Source: Leptospira hartskeerlii
GTDB lineage: Bacteria; Spirochaetota; Leptospiria; Leptospirales; Leptospiraceae
DNA: 64,000 nucleotides
NCBI RefSeq assembly: GCF_002811475.1
Contig: NZ_NPDL01000001.1
Location: 372,001-436,000, forward strand
Reading direction: 5' to 3'
Each line of letters opens with the position of its first letter. The first letter of the stretch is position 1. Below are positions 26,470-36,513 of this stretch, in pieces. Under the pieces are notes generated by a model, which was given only the letters and a program-made list of their open reading frames with translations, did no database searches and was not told the origin of the DNA. Both the position numbers and the translations under genes were made by a program.

Positions 26470-27717
26470 ATGTTGTTTATCGCTCTTAGGCAGATGTCTG
26501 CGCGTAAAAAACAAACTATTCTAACCTTATTGGGAATTATCTTTGGTGCGACGGCGTATATAGTCATCTCAGGGATCATGTTAGGTTTAAGGGAATATTT
26601 GATAGACCAACTCGTGAATAACGACGCTCATATACGGATTTCTTCCCAGGTAAAGATTATAGGCGAGAAGGATCTGGACCAGATACTTTTTCGCTCCAAG
26701 GAAATTCCTTTTTGGTCGGTTCCTCCTTCTGGTAGAAGGGATACTGAGCAGATAGAGAACCAGGCAGGATGGCAAAAGAAAGTTGCGTCCGATCCGGAGG
26801 TGGAAGCAAGTTCGCCACAACTTCAGATAAAAGTAATATATAGAAGAGGAAAAATTGCAGAAGCAGGAAGGATCATCGGTGTAAAACCTGAATTCCAAGC
26901 TAAAGTGGCAAGGATCAAAGAGAATATTATCCAAGGTGATTTTTTAGAAATTAAAGAAAGTGGTAACAAACTAGTGATCGGAGAAGGACTCAGGCTTTTG
27001 CTCGGTGCCAGGATTTCTGACACTGTTTACATCAGCACAGGAAAATCGGAACCGATTCCCTTTAAAATAGCCGCTTCTTTCCAAATGGGGAATAAGGCAA
27101 TCGATGAGAGCACAGCTTTTGCGAATTTAGGAGACGTTCAAAATTTGAACCAAACTCCGAATCGGATTAGCGATATTGCGGTTCGTCTTAAAGATGTTTC
27201 GAGGGCGACTTTAAAGGCAAGAGAATGGGCCGAATCCGGAGATGTAAAAGTGCAAAGCTGGGAAGATGTGAATGCCACATTCATTTCCCTATTTAAAATG
27301 CAGGATGCAATCCGTTACGCTTTAGTTGGGACTATCCTCCTCGTAGCAGGATTCGGAATTTATAATATTCTAAACATTGTAATCGGACAAAAAAGAAGGG
27401 AGATAGCGATCCTTCGGTCCATCGGATACGAAGCAGGGGACATTCTGAAAATATTCTTGATCCAAGGTTTGATTTTAGGGATCGCCGGAGGAGTTTTGGG
27501 AATGAGTTTAGGTAACTTGATTTGCAGAAGGCTGGAACATGTTTCTTTTTCTAATCCTCTAATGCAAACTAAATCAGGCATGATGATGGTTTCATTTGCG
27601 CCTTCTATATATTTTCAAGCATTCTTACTCGCGTTTATTGCAACTTTGATCGCGAGTATTTTTCCGGCTAGATCGGCGAGTAAACTTTCTCCAATCGAGA
27701 TCATTCGGGGGGAATAA
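26470..27717 (+). CDS. ABC transporter permease (MacB/FtsX type)
   Basis: 415 residues: one N-terminal membrane helix, a large periplasmic MacB_PCD-like domain (~45-270), and three C-terminal helices of the FtsX type ([20 protein letters not shown] is the conserved cytoplasmic loop region). MacB-like proteins work by mechanotransmission, moving substrates in the periplasm. Here the ATPase is a separate polypeptide, as in LolCDE. It follows the adaptor gene directly, and its TAA overlaps the ATG of the ATPase gene (TAATG), so translation is coupled. Confidence 0.9.
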   Translation: MLFIALRQMSARKKQTILTLLGIIFGATAYIVISGIMLGLREYLIDQLVNNDAHIRISSQVKIIGEKDLDQILFRSKEIPFWSVPPSGRRDTEQIENQAGWQKKVASDPEVEASSPQLQIKVIYRRGKIAEAGRIIGVKPEFQAKVARIKENIIQGDFLEIKESGNKLVIGEGLRLLLGARISDTVYISTGKSEPIPFKIAASFQMGNKAIDESTAFANLGDVQNLNQTPNRISDIAVRLKDVSRATLKAREWAESGDVKVQSWEDVNATFISLFKMQDAIRYALVGTILLVAGFGIYNILNIVIGQKRREIAILRSIGYEAGDILKIFLIQGLILGIAGGVLGMSLGNLICRRLEHVSFSNPLMQTKSGMMMVSFAPSIYFQAFLLAFIATLIASIFPARSASKLSPIEIIRGE

Positions 27718-28391
27718 TGGGGATCATATTAGAAAACGTTAAAAAGAGTTTTGGAAAACCTCCTGCCGATGTCATCAAAGGGATCAGCTTAGAGATCAAA
27801 GAGAATGAATTCGTTTCTTTAACAGGAAAATCAGGCTCTGGAAAAAGTACTCTTTTGTATTTGATTAGCAGTTTGGATGATCCTTCCGAAGGTGTAATCA
27901 GCATAGACCGAAAAAAGATCAGTTCCTTGTCCCAAGCCGATCTGCATTCTTTTAGAAATCTTCATATGGGATTCGTATTCCAATTTCATTATCTTCTTCC
28001 AGAGTTTACAGCTTTAGAGAATGTTCTAATGCCCGCTTTAAAAGCGAGAAAACTTAAAGAAAAAAGGGAAGATGCAATTCGCCTTTTAAAACGATTCGAT
28101 CTAGGGGATAAATTAGATCATATTCCTTCTAAACTTTCCGGAGGACAGATGCAAAGGGTTTCCATTGCGAGAGCGCTGGTGATGAGACCAAGATATCTTT
28201 TTGCGGACGAGCCGACCGGGGCCTTGGATTCTGCGAACGCAAAGATCGTAATGGATATTTTCAAGGATATCAATAAAACAGAAGGAACCACAGTGATCAT
28301 GGTTACTCACGATCCTGATTTTGCTAAATCGGCCAAAAGGCAGATCAAACTTGTGGATGGTATGATCTCCAATGGAAAGACGGAAAGATGA
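27717..28391 (+). CDS. ABC transporter ATP-binding protein (LolD/MacB type)
   Basis: 224 residues with a complete ATPase: Walker [10 protein letters not shown] (~37-45), signature [15 protein letters not shown], Walker [13 protein letters not shown], and the switch His in MVTHD. The subfamily energises MacB/FtsX permeases, and the adjacent permease is of that type. It overlaps the permease gene by 1 bp and the TetR gene by 4 bp (ATGA), consistent with one coupled operon. Confidence 0.93.
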   Translation: MGIILENVKKSFGKPPADVIKGISLEIKENEFVSLTGKSGSGKSTLLYLISSLDDPSEGVISIDRKKISSLSQADLHSFRNLHMGFVFQFHYLLPEFTALENVLMPALKARKLKEKREDAIRLLKRFDLGDKLDHIPSKLSGGQMQRVSIARALVMRPRYLFADEPTGALDSANAKIVMDIFKDINKTEGTTVIMVTHDPDFAKSAKRQIKLVDGMISNGKTER

Positions 28392-28951
28392 TAGAAAGAA
28401 TTTTAGAAAGGACTTTTCTTCTTTTTTTATCTTCCGGTTTTGCAAAAACAAACACGGATCAGATCGCAAAACATATAGGTATTAGTAAAAGAACATTATA
28501 TAAATATTATGATACCAAGGATAAGCTGATCGATTCCGTTTTTGAGCTGATGAGATCCAAGGTGCAAGCAAAGTTCGACAAGGTTTTGCAAGATAAGACC
28601 AAGGATCCTATAGATCGCTTAAAGGAGATCCTATTTTTCATTTCGGATCTTGGATCTAAGATGTCCAAAACGTTTGCTAAAGATATAGAAATGGTACGTC
28701 CGGATCTATTCGTGACTATGAGGGAGTTCCGTAAACAAAGGATATTGAGTTTAGCGGACCTTCTACGAGAAGGACAAAACGCAGGACAAATTCGAAAAGA
28801 TGTAACACCTGAGCTGACGATCGATATTTTACTAGCCGCTGTAGATGGGATCTTAAATCCCACCTACCTATTCCAAAGTCCCTATTCTAATACCATGGCA
28901 TTTGATGCGATCGTTACTATCTTCTTAGAAGGAGTTCAGGAAAAACATTAA
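28388..28951 (+). CDS. TetR-family regulator of the ABC efflux operon
   Basis: 187 residues. The HTH is at ~15-50 ([20 protein letters not shown]). The C-terminal domain resembles TetR_C with a ligand cavity. It is the fourth gene of the transporter operon and overlaps the ATPase gene by 4 bp, so repressor and pump are made together, a feedback arrangement. The palindrome at 25580-25608 is its likely operator. The stop overlaps the convergent prfB stop by 4 bp. Confidence 0.88.
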   Translation: MIERILERTFLLFLSSGFAKTNTDQIAKHIGISKRTLYKYYDTKDKLIDSVFELMRSKVQAKFDKVLQDKTKDPIDRLKEILFFISDLGSKMSKTFAKDIEMVRPDLFVTMREFRKQRILSLADLLREGQNAGQIRKDVTPELTIDILLAAVDGILNPTYLFQSPYSNTMAFDAIVTIFLEGVQEKH

Positions 28952-30051
28952 AGAGTTTTTAAGTAAGCCATAATGAACGGCTCTATATCTCCGTCCATGA
29001 CTGCTTGCACGTTTCCAGTCTCTTGATCTGTACGATGATCTTTTACCATATTATAAGGATGGAATACGTAAGAGCGGATCTGGCTTCCCCAAGAGATGTC
29101 TTTTTTCTCTCCGGATTTTTTTTCCAGATCATCTTTTAATCTTTCTTGTTCCAGTTCATAAAGTCTTGCTTTTAACATTTTAAAAGCTGTGTCCCTGTTT
29201 TTGATCTGGGATCTTTCGTTCTGGCAAGCAACTACAATACCGCTAGGAATATGAGTGATACGAACAGCAGAGTCAGTAGTGTTAACGTGCTGGCCGCCCG
29301 CTCCAGAGGAACGATACACATCTACTCGGATGTCTTTATCTTCTATCTTGATATCTATATCGTCGTCCAACTCCGGACTCACGTGAACGGATACGAAAGA
29401 AGTATGTCTACGTTTGTTTGCGTCGAAAGGAGAGATCCTCACTAAACGATGCACACCATTTTCGCATTTCATAAATCCGTAAGCAAAGTCACCTATCACG
29501 TGTATGGTGGCGTTCTTAATACCGGCTCCGTCTCCCTCTTGGAAGTCTACAACGCTGTATTGGTATCCTTTTTTGTCGAAGTATTTCAGATACATTCTGA
29601 AAAGCATCTCCGCCCAGTCTTGGCTTTCCGTTCCGCCTGCGCCTGGATGGATATTCAAGAATGCAGGCTTCATATCCTCCGGTTCGTTTAGAGCGCCTAA
29701 AAGTTCCAATCTTTCGAATTCAGTTTTTAGTCTTTGGTATTCCGAGCTGAGTTCGTCTACTCCCTCTTCTCCTTTTTCGTCGAAAGTGAGTTCTACCAAA
29801 TCAGGAAAATCTAATATATCTCTTCTTATACTGACCCAAGGCCCCAGCTTTCTTTCTAATTCCGTCTTTTTTTGGCTGATCGATTTTGCTTGGTCAGGGT
29901 TATCCCAAAAAGTAGGCTCCCCGATGCGATCATTATAAGATTTGAGTTGATCCTGGTCTTTATCCAGGTTCAGTAGTTTCCAGCGATTTAAAAAATTCTC
30001 TTGAAGTTCTTTAGAGAGGCGCTTCAGTTCCTTGGCGTTCTTAACTTCCAT
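28948..30051 (-). CDS. prfB: Peptide chain release factor 2
   Basis: 367 residues. It carries the SPF tripeptide ([12 protein letters not shown]) that reads UGA/UAA and the GGQ motif ([10 protein letters not shown]) that triggers peptide release. The open frame is continuous. Many bacteria have an in-frame UGA near codon 25 with a programmed +1 frameshift; none is present here, so that autoregulation is absent. At the aligned place the DNA reads CTA CTG AAC, where TGA occurs only out of frame. It is probably the last gene of the valS-purD-orphan-prfB run. Confidence 0.95.
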   Translation of the reverse strand: MEVKNAKELKRLSKELQENFLNRWKLLNLDKDQDQLKSYNDRIGEPTFWDNPDQAKSISQKKTELERKLGPWVSIRRDILDFPDLVELTFDEKGEEGVDELSSEYQRLKTEFERLELLGALNEPEDMKPAFLNIHPGAGGTESQDWAEMLFRMYLKYFDKKGYQYSVVDFQEGDGAGIKNATIHVIGDFAYGFMKCENGVHRLVRISPFDANKRRHTSFVSVHVSPELDDDIDIKIEDKDIRVDVYRSSGAGGQHVNTTDSAVRITHIPSGIVVACQNERSQIKNRDTAFKMLKARLYELEQERLKDDLEKKSGEKKDISWGSQIRSYVFHPYNMVKDHRTDQETGNVQAVMDGDIEPFIMAYLKTL

Positions 30052-30134
30052 TTCAGTCCAATAAAATATATAATATTAATCTAATTTGCAAATTTGCGGA
30101 TTGCAGTCCGAGATCGTCCTGTAAAGGAGGAGAG

Positions 30135-30980
30135 TTATCGAAAGAGGAAATCTTCGCTTTCTTCTCTGGCTTCTTCCCAGCTAAATACTGTATCTCTAAG
30201 TTGAGGAGTGTTTCCTTCCACTGTGGAGACGAGCTGGTATTCTTCCTTTCTGCCAAATTCTTCCGGGAGTCGTTTTAGGACAAGTTTTCCGGAGCGGATC
30301 AGATCCAAAACATGCAGTAAGAATGGGTCTCTTTCGGAACGTTGTAGTTCCTTCATGGAAGAATAAAAAGGCATGATCCCTTTATAGAACCAATCCACGG
30401 TCTCATTTTTGCCTGGAGCCCAGAGTTGTTCCAATCGAATGGATTCCTCTTGGACTAAACTTTTGCCTTGGAAAGGTTTTTGCAGATGTCTGCATTGAAA
30501 ATATAGTTCGTGATTGATCTCTCGCGGAAAGGTCCTGCCGTAACCTGCGCCGATCCATTCTAACCATGCCTTCTTCTCTTTACTTGGAAGTGCAGGTATC
30601 AATGCGAATAGATAGTTTTGATTTCGGAAAACTCTGGATTGTGCCAGAAAATCCAAAACTTCGTAGGGAATCATATAATGACCGGCTTGCCATTCGATTA
30701 CGACCGGAACATTTTCCACATCCAGATATTCGTCAGGAGTTTCCTTTTGGACCACGTCACCGAATTGAGTGAGTATATAAATAAAAGATAATAGTTCTCT
30801 GCGCGTCATGGAACGGATCAGAGTATCCGAATCCAGTTTTTGTTTTAAGGAAGCGCGAATTAGATTGTACTGCTCTAAGGGATATTGATGAGGAGATAAA
30901 ATGATCCCTAAATGTTTTTCTAATTTGCGAAGGTTGGACCTTTCGACTAAATCGATATTTCCGGAAACTAGAAATGGCAT
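30135..30980 (-). CDS. Protein of unknown function in the purD-prfB cluster
   Basis: 281 residues with no family I can name. It is soluble, without signal peptide or membrane segment, and rich in aromatic and charged residues (for example [14 protein letters not shown]). A helical N-terminus resembles a flagellar or structural protein only superficially ([21 protein letters not shown]). It begins 4 bp after the purD stop and lies 83 bp before prfB, so it is co-transcribed with housekeeping genes. It may be a lineage-specific spirochaete protein. Confidence 0.75.
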   Translation of the reverse strand: MPFLVSGNIDLVERSNLRKLEKHLGIILSPHQYPLEQYNLIRASLKQKLDSDTLIRSMTRRELLSFIYILTQFGDVVQKETPDEYLDVENVPVVIEWQAGHYMIPYEVLDFLAQSRVFRNQNYLFALIPALPSKEKKAWLEWIGAGYGRTFPREINHELYFQCRHLQKPFQGKSLVQEESIRLEQLWAPGKNETVDWFYKGIMPFYSSMKELQRSERDPFLLHVLDLIRSGKLVLKRLPEEFGRKEEYQLVSTVEGNTPQLRDTVFSWEEAREESEDFLFR

Positions 30981-30984
30981 AAAA

Positions 30985-32256
30985 TTAAAGAGCTTTACTC
31001 GCGATATCTTTACGGAAGAAAGTTTTGGAAATTTTAAAACCGCTTAGATAAGCATAAACCTTATCCACAGATTCTTTTAAGTCCTTACCGTAGGAAGAGA
31101 TTCCTAGAATTCTTCCACCTGTCGAGATTAAGTTTCCATCCTTTTTTGAAGTGCCCGCATGAAAAACTACTAGATCTTTGCTATTCGTTTCAGGTAAATT
31201 TAAAGGAATATTCTTTTCATAAGAATCGGGGTAACCTTCCGCGGCCAAAACGACTACGGTGGATGCTCCGGGTCTCAAACCTATTTTTACATTGTCGAGT
31301 GCCCCTTTGGCAGACGCTTGGAAAATTTCAAGCAAGTCACCTTCTAACATGGGTAACACACATTGTGTCTCAGGGTCACCAAATCTACAATTGAACTCAA
31401 CAACCCTTGGATTTCCTTTGGTATCTATCATTAATCCGGCATATAAGAGGCCTTTGTAAGGGTTTTCTTTTTTGCGGAAGATCTCAAATACAGGTTGAAA
31501 AACTAGAGTATTCACTTTTTCTAATGTTTCTTTGGTGACGATTGGGGCCGGACAGTATGCGCCCATGCCGCCCGTGTTGGGACCTTGGTCTCCGTCATAC
31601 GCTCTTTTATGATCTTGAGCTGCAGGAAGAGTAAAATAAGTATTTCCATCGCTGATCGCAAAGATAGAAGCTTCTTGTCCTTCCATGAACTCTTCTATAA
31701 CAACTTTGGATCCACTTTTTCCGAATTTATTATCTAAAAAGATCTCTTTTAAGGCTTGTTCAGCTTGAGAAAACTCGGTACACACGGTCACACCTTTACC
31801 TGCGGCAAGACCATCAGCCTTGATTACGATAGGTGCTCCCTCTTTTTGAACATAAGCAAATGCCGATTCATAATTTTCGAAAGAAGCATACTTAGCAGTT
31901 GGGACTCCTGCTTCTATCATTAAGGATTTTGCAAATTCTTTAGAGCCTTCAATTTGGGCGCAATAAGCAGAAGGTCCGAAAACTGGAACTCCTATCTCCG
32001 CCAACCAGTCTACGATCCCGTCTACTAACGGATCTTCCGGACCGACTACTACTAAATCATATTCATTTTTTTGAATGAAGTTTTGGACGGATGATTTGTT
32101 CTTCAGATCGAAAGAATTTGGGGCCAAAATTTCAGAATCTGGAAATCCTCCATTACCAGGAAAAACATGCAATTGGCTGAGTTTAGGCGACTGACGGAGT
32201 TTATACGCAATAGCGCTTTCCCGACCTCCAGAGCCGATTAAAAGGATCTTAGACAT
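30985..32256 (-). CDS. purD: Phosphoribosylamine--glycine ligase
   Basis: 423 residues, the usual GARS length. N-terminal [17 protein letters not shown] and the ATP-grasp core ([37 protein letters not shown]) are clear. It performs the second step of purine synthesis, joining glycine to phosphoribosylamine with ATP. It lies 29 bp after valS and 4 bp before the orphan gene, all on the minus strand. Confidence 0.97.
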   Translation of the reverse strand: MSKILLIGSGGRESAIAYKLRQSPKLSQLHVFPGNGGFPDSEILAPNSFDLKNKSSVQNFIQKNEYDLVVVGPEDPLVDGIVDWLAEIGVPVFGPSAYCAQIEGSKEFAKSLMIEAGVPTAKYASFENYESAFAYVQKEGAPIVIKADGLAAGKGVTVCTEFSQAEQALKEIFLDNKFGKSGSKVVIEEFMEGQEASIFAISDGNTYFTLPAAQDHKRAYDGDQGPNTGGMGAYCPAPIVTKETLEKVNTLVFQPVFEIFRKKENPYKGLLYAGLMIDTKGNPRVVEFNCRFGDPETQCVLPMLEGDLLEIFQASAKGALDNVKIGLRPGASTVVVLAAEGYPDSYEKNIPLNLPETNSKDLVVFHAGTSKKDGNLISTGGRILGISSYGKDLKESVDKVYAYLSGFKISKTFFRKDIASKAL

Positions 32257-32285
32257 AATATTCCACCGCGGTTTCGTCCGAAAAA

Positions 32286-34934
32286 TTAACCTAGCTTTTC
32301 CAAACCTTTTTGGAGAACTTCTTTTTTATCACGGACAGTTTTGAGTTTTTCTTTTTCTTTTTCGATCACATCCGGATTCGCTTTTGCGATGAAGTTCTCG
32401 TTCCCTAGTTTGGAGGCGAGTTTTTCTTCTTCTTGGATCAGCTTCTGTAATTCTTTATCTATACGAGCTTTTTCTTTTTCGAAGTCTATCATTCCTGCCA
32501 AAGGAAGAATAACTTCTCCGAAACGGAATGCACCAAGTGAGTCCGTTTTTTCTCCCGCATAATTAGCATTCACTTCTATACTTTCTAAACGAGCTAATTG
32601 TAAAATAGAGAATTCAAAATCTTTTACTGCAGAAGCAACAAGTGATTCCGAAGATTTCAAGATCACCTTGCATTTTTTATCCAGAGGAACACCGTTCTCC
32701 GCTCTTTGAATACGGATTTGGGTTACTACATCTTGTAGGATAATAGTTTTTTGAACGCCTTCATCGCCTGCGGAAACATTATAAGAAGTCGGGAAAGGAG
32801 TTTGGATCAAAAAATCTCCTTCGCTAAATACTTCGTAAATTTCCTCGGTTAAGAACGGCATAAAAGGATGAAGAAGTCCTAATGCTTTAATTAAAATACT
32901 TGCAAGTACTTGCTTTGCGATCTCTTGGGATTCCTCTCCCAGTTTTCCGTAAATTCGTGGCTTAACTAACTCGATATACCAATCGCAGAAATCTCCCCAA
33001 ACAAAATCATAAATTTGAGAAGCCATTTCGAAAAACAGAAATTTGGAATATGCTTTTTCGTAATTCGCAAGAGTTTCATTGAACCTATGAAGGATCCATT
33101 TGTCCATCGGTTCTAATTTAGGACTGTACTTTGATTCCAGATCTTCTAATTTCCAATCTGCGTCCAAGTTCATTAGTATGAAACGACTGGAGTTCCAGAT
33201 CTTATTGCAGAAAGAGCGATAACCGTCTAACCTGCTTTCGTCAAAAAGAACGTCTTTTGCTTCGGGTAAAGTAGCTGCTAAGAAGAAACGGAAAGAATCA
33301 GTTCCGTACTTATTCATCATGTCCAAAGGATCTATAACGTTTCCTATAGACTTAGAAAACTTTTTACCTTCTTTATCTCTTACGAGTCCGTGAATGATCA
33401 CTTTTTGGAAAGGAGCCTTACCTAAGAACTTCTTTCCCATCATGATCATTCTTGCCACCCAGAAGAATATGATATCGAATCCGGTTACGAGTACGGAGGT
33501 AGGATAGAATTTTTTAAGATCTTCAGTATTCTCAGGCCAACCTAAAGTGGAGAATGGCCAAAGCTGAGAAGAGAACCAAGTATCTAAAACGTCAGTGTCT
33601 TGCTCTACTTCTGTGGAATTACATTTAGGGCAGTTGTTTATCTTTGTTTCGGAAACTTCTATATGTTTACAATTTTTGCAATGATAAGCAGGGATACGAT
33701 GTCCCCACCATAATTGGCGAGAGATACACCAATCTCTAATATTGTTCATCCATTCGTAGAAAGTTTTTTCCCAAAGTTTCGGAACAAATTCGGTTTCTCC
33801 GGATTGAACTGCTTGGATTGCAAGTTCAGCCAATGGTTTCATTTTACAGAACCATTGAGTGGATAAGTAAGGTTCTATAATTTCTCCACCTCTGGAGTTA
33901 TGACCGATGGAATGAGTATGTTCTTCTATCTTTTCGACCAGGCCTAAAGCTTGCAGATCATCAATTACTTTTTTACGAGCTACGAATCTTTCTAATCCTG
34001 CATATTTTCCTGTGTTCTCATTCAGAGTCGCATTAGGATTCATTACTAATAAAGGTTTAAGCCCTAATCTTTGGCCGGCTTCGAAGTCGTTCGGATCGTG
34101 AGCAGGAGTGATCTTGACGAGACCGGATCCAAATTCTTTATCTACGAAAGAATCAAATAAGAGTGGTATCTTTCTGTCAGTTAGTGGGAGTTCCAACTCC
34201 GCACCTTTTAAAGATTTATACCTATCATCGTCAGGATGAGCTGCAACTGCAACGTCCCCGAACATAGTCTCAGGTCTTGTCGTCGCAACGATCACATATT
34301 TGCCTGGTTGGCCAACAATCGGATAACGTAGATGGTAAAGTTTACCTTTTACTTCTCTATGTTCCACTTCCAAATCGGAAATTGCAGTCAGAGTTTTAGG
34401 GCACCAGTTGATGATCCTTTCTCCTCTGTATATTAAACCTTCGTCATATAATGTTTTGAAAACTTTAAATACTGCTTTGGACAATCCTTCGTCCATAGTG
34501 AATCTGGAACGGGACCAATCTACGGATTCTCCTAAAAGCCTTTGTTGGTTCTGGATCATTCCACCTGAGTGTTCCTTCCATTCCCAAACTCTTTTTTCGA
34601 ATTCTTCTCTGGTGAAATCGGTTCTCTTTTTGCCTTCTTTTGCGAGTTCTCTTTCTACAACTACTTGAGTTGCAATCCCTGCATGGTCAGTGCCCGGAAC
34701 CCAAAGAGCGGATTTTCCCTTTTTACGTTCAATACGGATCAGAATATCTTGGATAGTATGATTAAGTGCGTGACCGATATGAAGGCTTCCGGTCACATTA
34801 GGAGGAGGAAGAACGATTGTAAAAGATTGCTCTGCTTTGAGGTTTGGCTCAAAACTTTTCTCTTTCTCCCAGAGAGAGATCCATTTCGGTTCTACACTGG
34901 TAGGTTCGTAACGGTCGCTGATTTGTTTCTTCAT
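32286..34934 (-). CDS. valS: Valyl-tRNA synthetase
   Basis: About 882 residues from the ATG at 34934; an upstream TTG at 34964 would add ten residues but has no ribosome binding site. HIGH motif [14 protein letters not shown]-type motif KKFSKSIGN, the editing domain and a zinc-type Cys cluster (HCKNCKH and NCPKCNS) are present. The C-terminal coiled arm ([16 protein letters not shown]) is typical of ValRS. It charges tRNA-Val in the cytoplasm. It probably leads the valS-purD-orphan-prfB run. A terminator at 35017-35045 separates it from the upstream DUF1801 gene. Confidence 0.95.
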   Translation of the reverse strand: MKKQISDRYEPTSVEPKWISLWEKEKSFEPNLKAEQSFTIVLPPPNVTGSLHIGHALNHTIQDILIRIERKKGKSALWVPGTDHAGIATQVVVERELAKEGKKRTDFTREEFEKRVWEWKEHSGGMIQNQQRLLGESVDWSRSRFTMDEGLSKAVFKVFKTLYDEGLIYRGERIINWCPKTLTAISDLEVEHREVKGKLYHLRYPIVGQPGKYVIVATTRPETMFGDVAVAAHPDDDRYKSLKGAELELPLTDRKIPLLFDSFVDKEFGSGLVKITPAHDPNDFEAGQRLGLKPLLVMNPNATLNENTGKYAGLERFVARKKVIDDLQALGLVEKIEEHTHSIGHNSRGGEIIEPYLSTQWFCKMKPLAELAIQAVQSGETEFVPKLWEKTFYEWMNNIRDWCISRQLWWGHRIPAYHCKNCKHIEVSETKINNCPKCNSTEVEQDTDVLDTWFSSQLWPFSTLGWPENTEDLKKFYPTSVLVTGFDIIFFWVARMIMMGKKFLGKAPFQKVIIHGLVRDKEGKKFSKSIGNVIDPLDMMNKYGTDSFRFFLAATLPEAKDVLFDESRLDGYRSFCNKIWNSSRFILMNLDADWKLEDLESKYSPKLEPMDKWILHRFNETLANYEKAYSKFLFFEMASQIYDFVWGDFCDWYIELVKPRIYGKLGEESQEIAKQVLASILIKALGLLHPFMPFLTEEIYEVFSEGDFLIQTPFPTSYNVSAGDEGVQKTIILQDVVTQIRIQRAENGVPLDKKCKVILKSSESLVASAVKDFEFSILQLARLESIEVNANYAGEKTDSLGAFRFGEVILPLAGMIDFEKEKARIDKELQKLIQEEEKLASKLGNENFIAKANPDVIEKEKEKLKTVRDKKEVLQKGLEKLG

Positions 34935-35016
34935 AGCCTTCGTTCGGATAGAATTTTCCGCCAAAGGGTGAGGTCAAGTCGTACTGATCCCATAATTAAG
35001 AGAGAATATTCAATAA

Positions 35017-35045
35017 AAAGGCCCTAGAATGATTCCAGGGCCTTT
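35017..35045. terminator. Rho-independent terminator
   Basis: AAAGGCCCT pairs with AGGGCCTTT, with an inner GAAT/ATTC pairing. It lies 50 bp after the DUF1801 gene stop (minus strand) and before valS. The flanking A and T runs allow it to work in either direction. Confidence 0.75.
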
Positions 35046-35095
35046 AAACCTAAAGATCTGTTTTATAACGAGATAGTTAGAAAGGTATTCGTTCC

Positions 35096-35476
35096 TTAGT
35101 GTAAGGTCTTTTTAAGCAATGTTTTCAAATAAGAAGAAGGAAATTTCTCCTTATCCTTAATGATCACGCAACTCTTGCCACTTTCCAATTTTGGAAACTT
35201 GGCACGAAATGCCCTTACAAAAGATTCTTCGCAGAAATAGATAGAAAGATGGCTTTTATGGTTCGAGAATGCGACCCATCGCCCATTCCTTTCGAAAGTA
35301 GGCATACCATATTTCAGACTTTCTCTCAGATCGGAAAATTCTTCCCGGATCGAATCCACCAAATCCATTAATTTTTCACTCCTTACGGAAGGAGTTCTTT
35401 CTAAATAGTCCTCCACGTCCGGATTAGAATTGGAATCCAATCTGGGGAGTGTGGGAACTAATGCATAAAGTAGCAT
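35096..35476 (-). CDS. DUF1801 (YdhG-like) domain protein
   Basis: 126 residues. SLKYGMPTFERNGRWVAF and LSIYFCEESFVRAF match the YdhG/DUF1801 fold. The family is small, cytoplasmic and poorly characterised; one relative is the chaperone-like or iron-linked Fra/YdhG group, so no reaction can be stated. It lies 31 bp after the TetR gene on the same strand and is probably its co-transcribed partner. A terminator follows. Confidence 0.8.
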   Translation of the reverse strand: MLLYALVPTLPRLDSNSNPDVEDYLERTPSVRSEKLMDLVDSIREEFSDLRESLKYGMPTFERNGRWVAFSNHKSHLSIYFCEESFVRAFRAKFPKLESGKSCVIIKDKEKFPSSYLKTLLKKTLH

Positions 35477-35507
35477 ATAATTTGTCCTAGGGGCAGGACC
35501 CTATCAC

Positions 35508-36245
35508 TTAACCTGCGTTCGCAACCAATGGTAAAGGTTCCAAGCTTGGAGCAGAAACCGCACCACCTTTGAAAAGTTGAGCGAGCTCGCTCCAATCTTC
35601 TCTGCTAAAATAATCTAATCCGCCGTCCGGGCAGCCGAGCAGATCTTCTATCGTTTTGTGATAAGAAAGCATCAGATCGTAGATATCGGCTTCGGATTCT
35701 TTACTTCTTCCTAAAAGATAGAAAGCAACTTTTTCCCCCAAAGCATCGCTTAGATCAAAAATGATGGAAGTTAGATGATCCGCTCTCAATGCACTTTTGA
35801 GCGATTCATCCTGCTGGCCTTCTACTATTAAAGAAGCAAATAACGGAAAACTTAAGTCCACGGATTTGCGTCTGATCTTATCTCTTAATTGAAGATTGCT
35901 GGCAGAAAAAAGGGACTCGAGAAGGAAGCGAACTTCTTCCGATTTACCTTTTTTCCAGTTTCTTGCAACTATGAGTGCCCTGCGGAGTTTATCCAGGCCG
36001 GTGCCTTCTGATCCCAAATCTCCAATCTCTACTTGCATCGCAGCATGCGCTTCTTTCGCGAATTGCACTGCGATCTCTTCTAAAAGTTCTTCTTTGGATT
36101 GAAAATGGTGGTAAAAGGTTCCTTTAGCTATATCTAAAGCGGATAGAATATCCTGAATGGATGTTGTTTCGTACCCTTTTTCGAAGAATAGCCGTCTGGA
36201 TTCGTTGAGAATTCTTTCTTTTGTGGAGATTTTTGCTGGGATCAT
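35508..36245 (-). CDS. TetR-family regulator
   Basis: 245 residues. The HTH (TTSIQDILSALDIAKGTFYHHF) lies at ~28-50. The C-terminal domain is longer than in most TetR proteins and ends in a low-complexity tail. An AGGAGG site precedes the ATG. TTGTCA and TATACC with 16-bp spacing make a plausible promoter, overlapped by CCGAC palindromes. Three such palindromes lie upstream although no divergent gene is present. It is followed by the DUF1801 gene. Confidence 0.9.
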   Translation of the reverse strand: MIPAKISTKERILNESRRLFFEKGYETTSIQDILSALDIAKGTFYHHFQSKEELLEEIAVQFAKEAHAAMQVEIGDLGSEGTGLDKLRRALIVARNWKKGKSEEVRFLLESLFSASNLQLRDKIRRKSVDLSFPLFASLIVEGQQDESLKSALRADHLTSIIFDLSDALGEKVAFYLLGRSKESEADIYDLMLSYHKTIEDLLGCPDGGLDYFSREDWSELAQLFKGGAVSAPSLEPLPLVANAG

Positions 36246-36263
36246 TGTGGTTCCTCCTGCTAA

Positions 36264-36419
36264 ACCGACGGTCGGTATAGACCATTAGTCGGTTTTGACA
36301 ATACATCCGACTATGCGTCGGTCAAACGTATTTCTAAACATACTATAAAAAAATCAACAAAGGAAACAAATAAAATGAAAAATGTTTCCTGACTTTCTGG
36401 CGGAAAATCCGACGGTCGG
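36264..36419. promoter_or_regulatory. Three CCGAC/GTCGG palindromes upstream of TetR gene
   Basis: Sites: ACCGACGGTCGGT (36264-36276), CCGACTATGCGTCGG (36307-36321, perfect 5-bp arms) and CCGACGGTCGG (36409-36419). The first two flank and overlap the predicted TetR promoter. The third is 90 bp further upstream, so looping or a second promoter is possible. Confidence 0.6.
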
Positions 36420-36457
36420 TCGAATGGCTTTCCGGTCCTGGGATTTTGTTGTATGAA

Positions 36458-36499
36458 CCGCGGAATCTAAATTTCGCGGATTGCACTGCCGATGGGCAG
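36458..36499 (-). terminator. Tandem hairpins after the SpsF/PseG gene
   Basis: A 9-bp stem (CCGCGGAAT with ATTTCGCGG, one G-U pair, 36458-36479) and a smaller CTGCC/GGCAG hairpin (36486-36499) lie just beyond the stop at 36514. There is no long U tract, so the terminator role is likely but not certain. Confidence 0.5.
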
Positions 36500-36513
36500 G
36501 CACGTTAGTTATC

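Noticed and set aside
30053..30256. Small minus-strand frame before prfB
   Set aside because: It overlaps the larger unknown gene in another frame and has no support.
34569..35027. Long plus-strand open frame at the valS start
   Set aside because: It is an antisense shadow of valS with no ribosome binding site or family match.
36361..36390. Five-codon open frame MKNVS after an AGGAAAC sequence
   Set aside because: The surrounding AGGAAAC/GTTTCCT symmetry explains it at least as well as a leader peptide, and no downstream gene exists on that strand.
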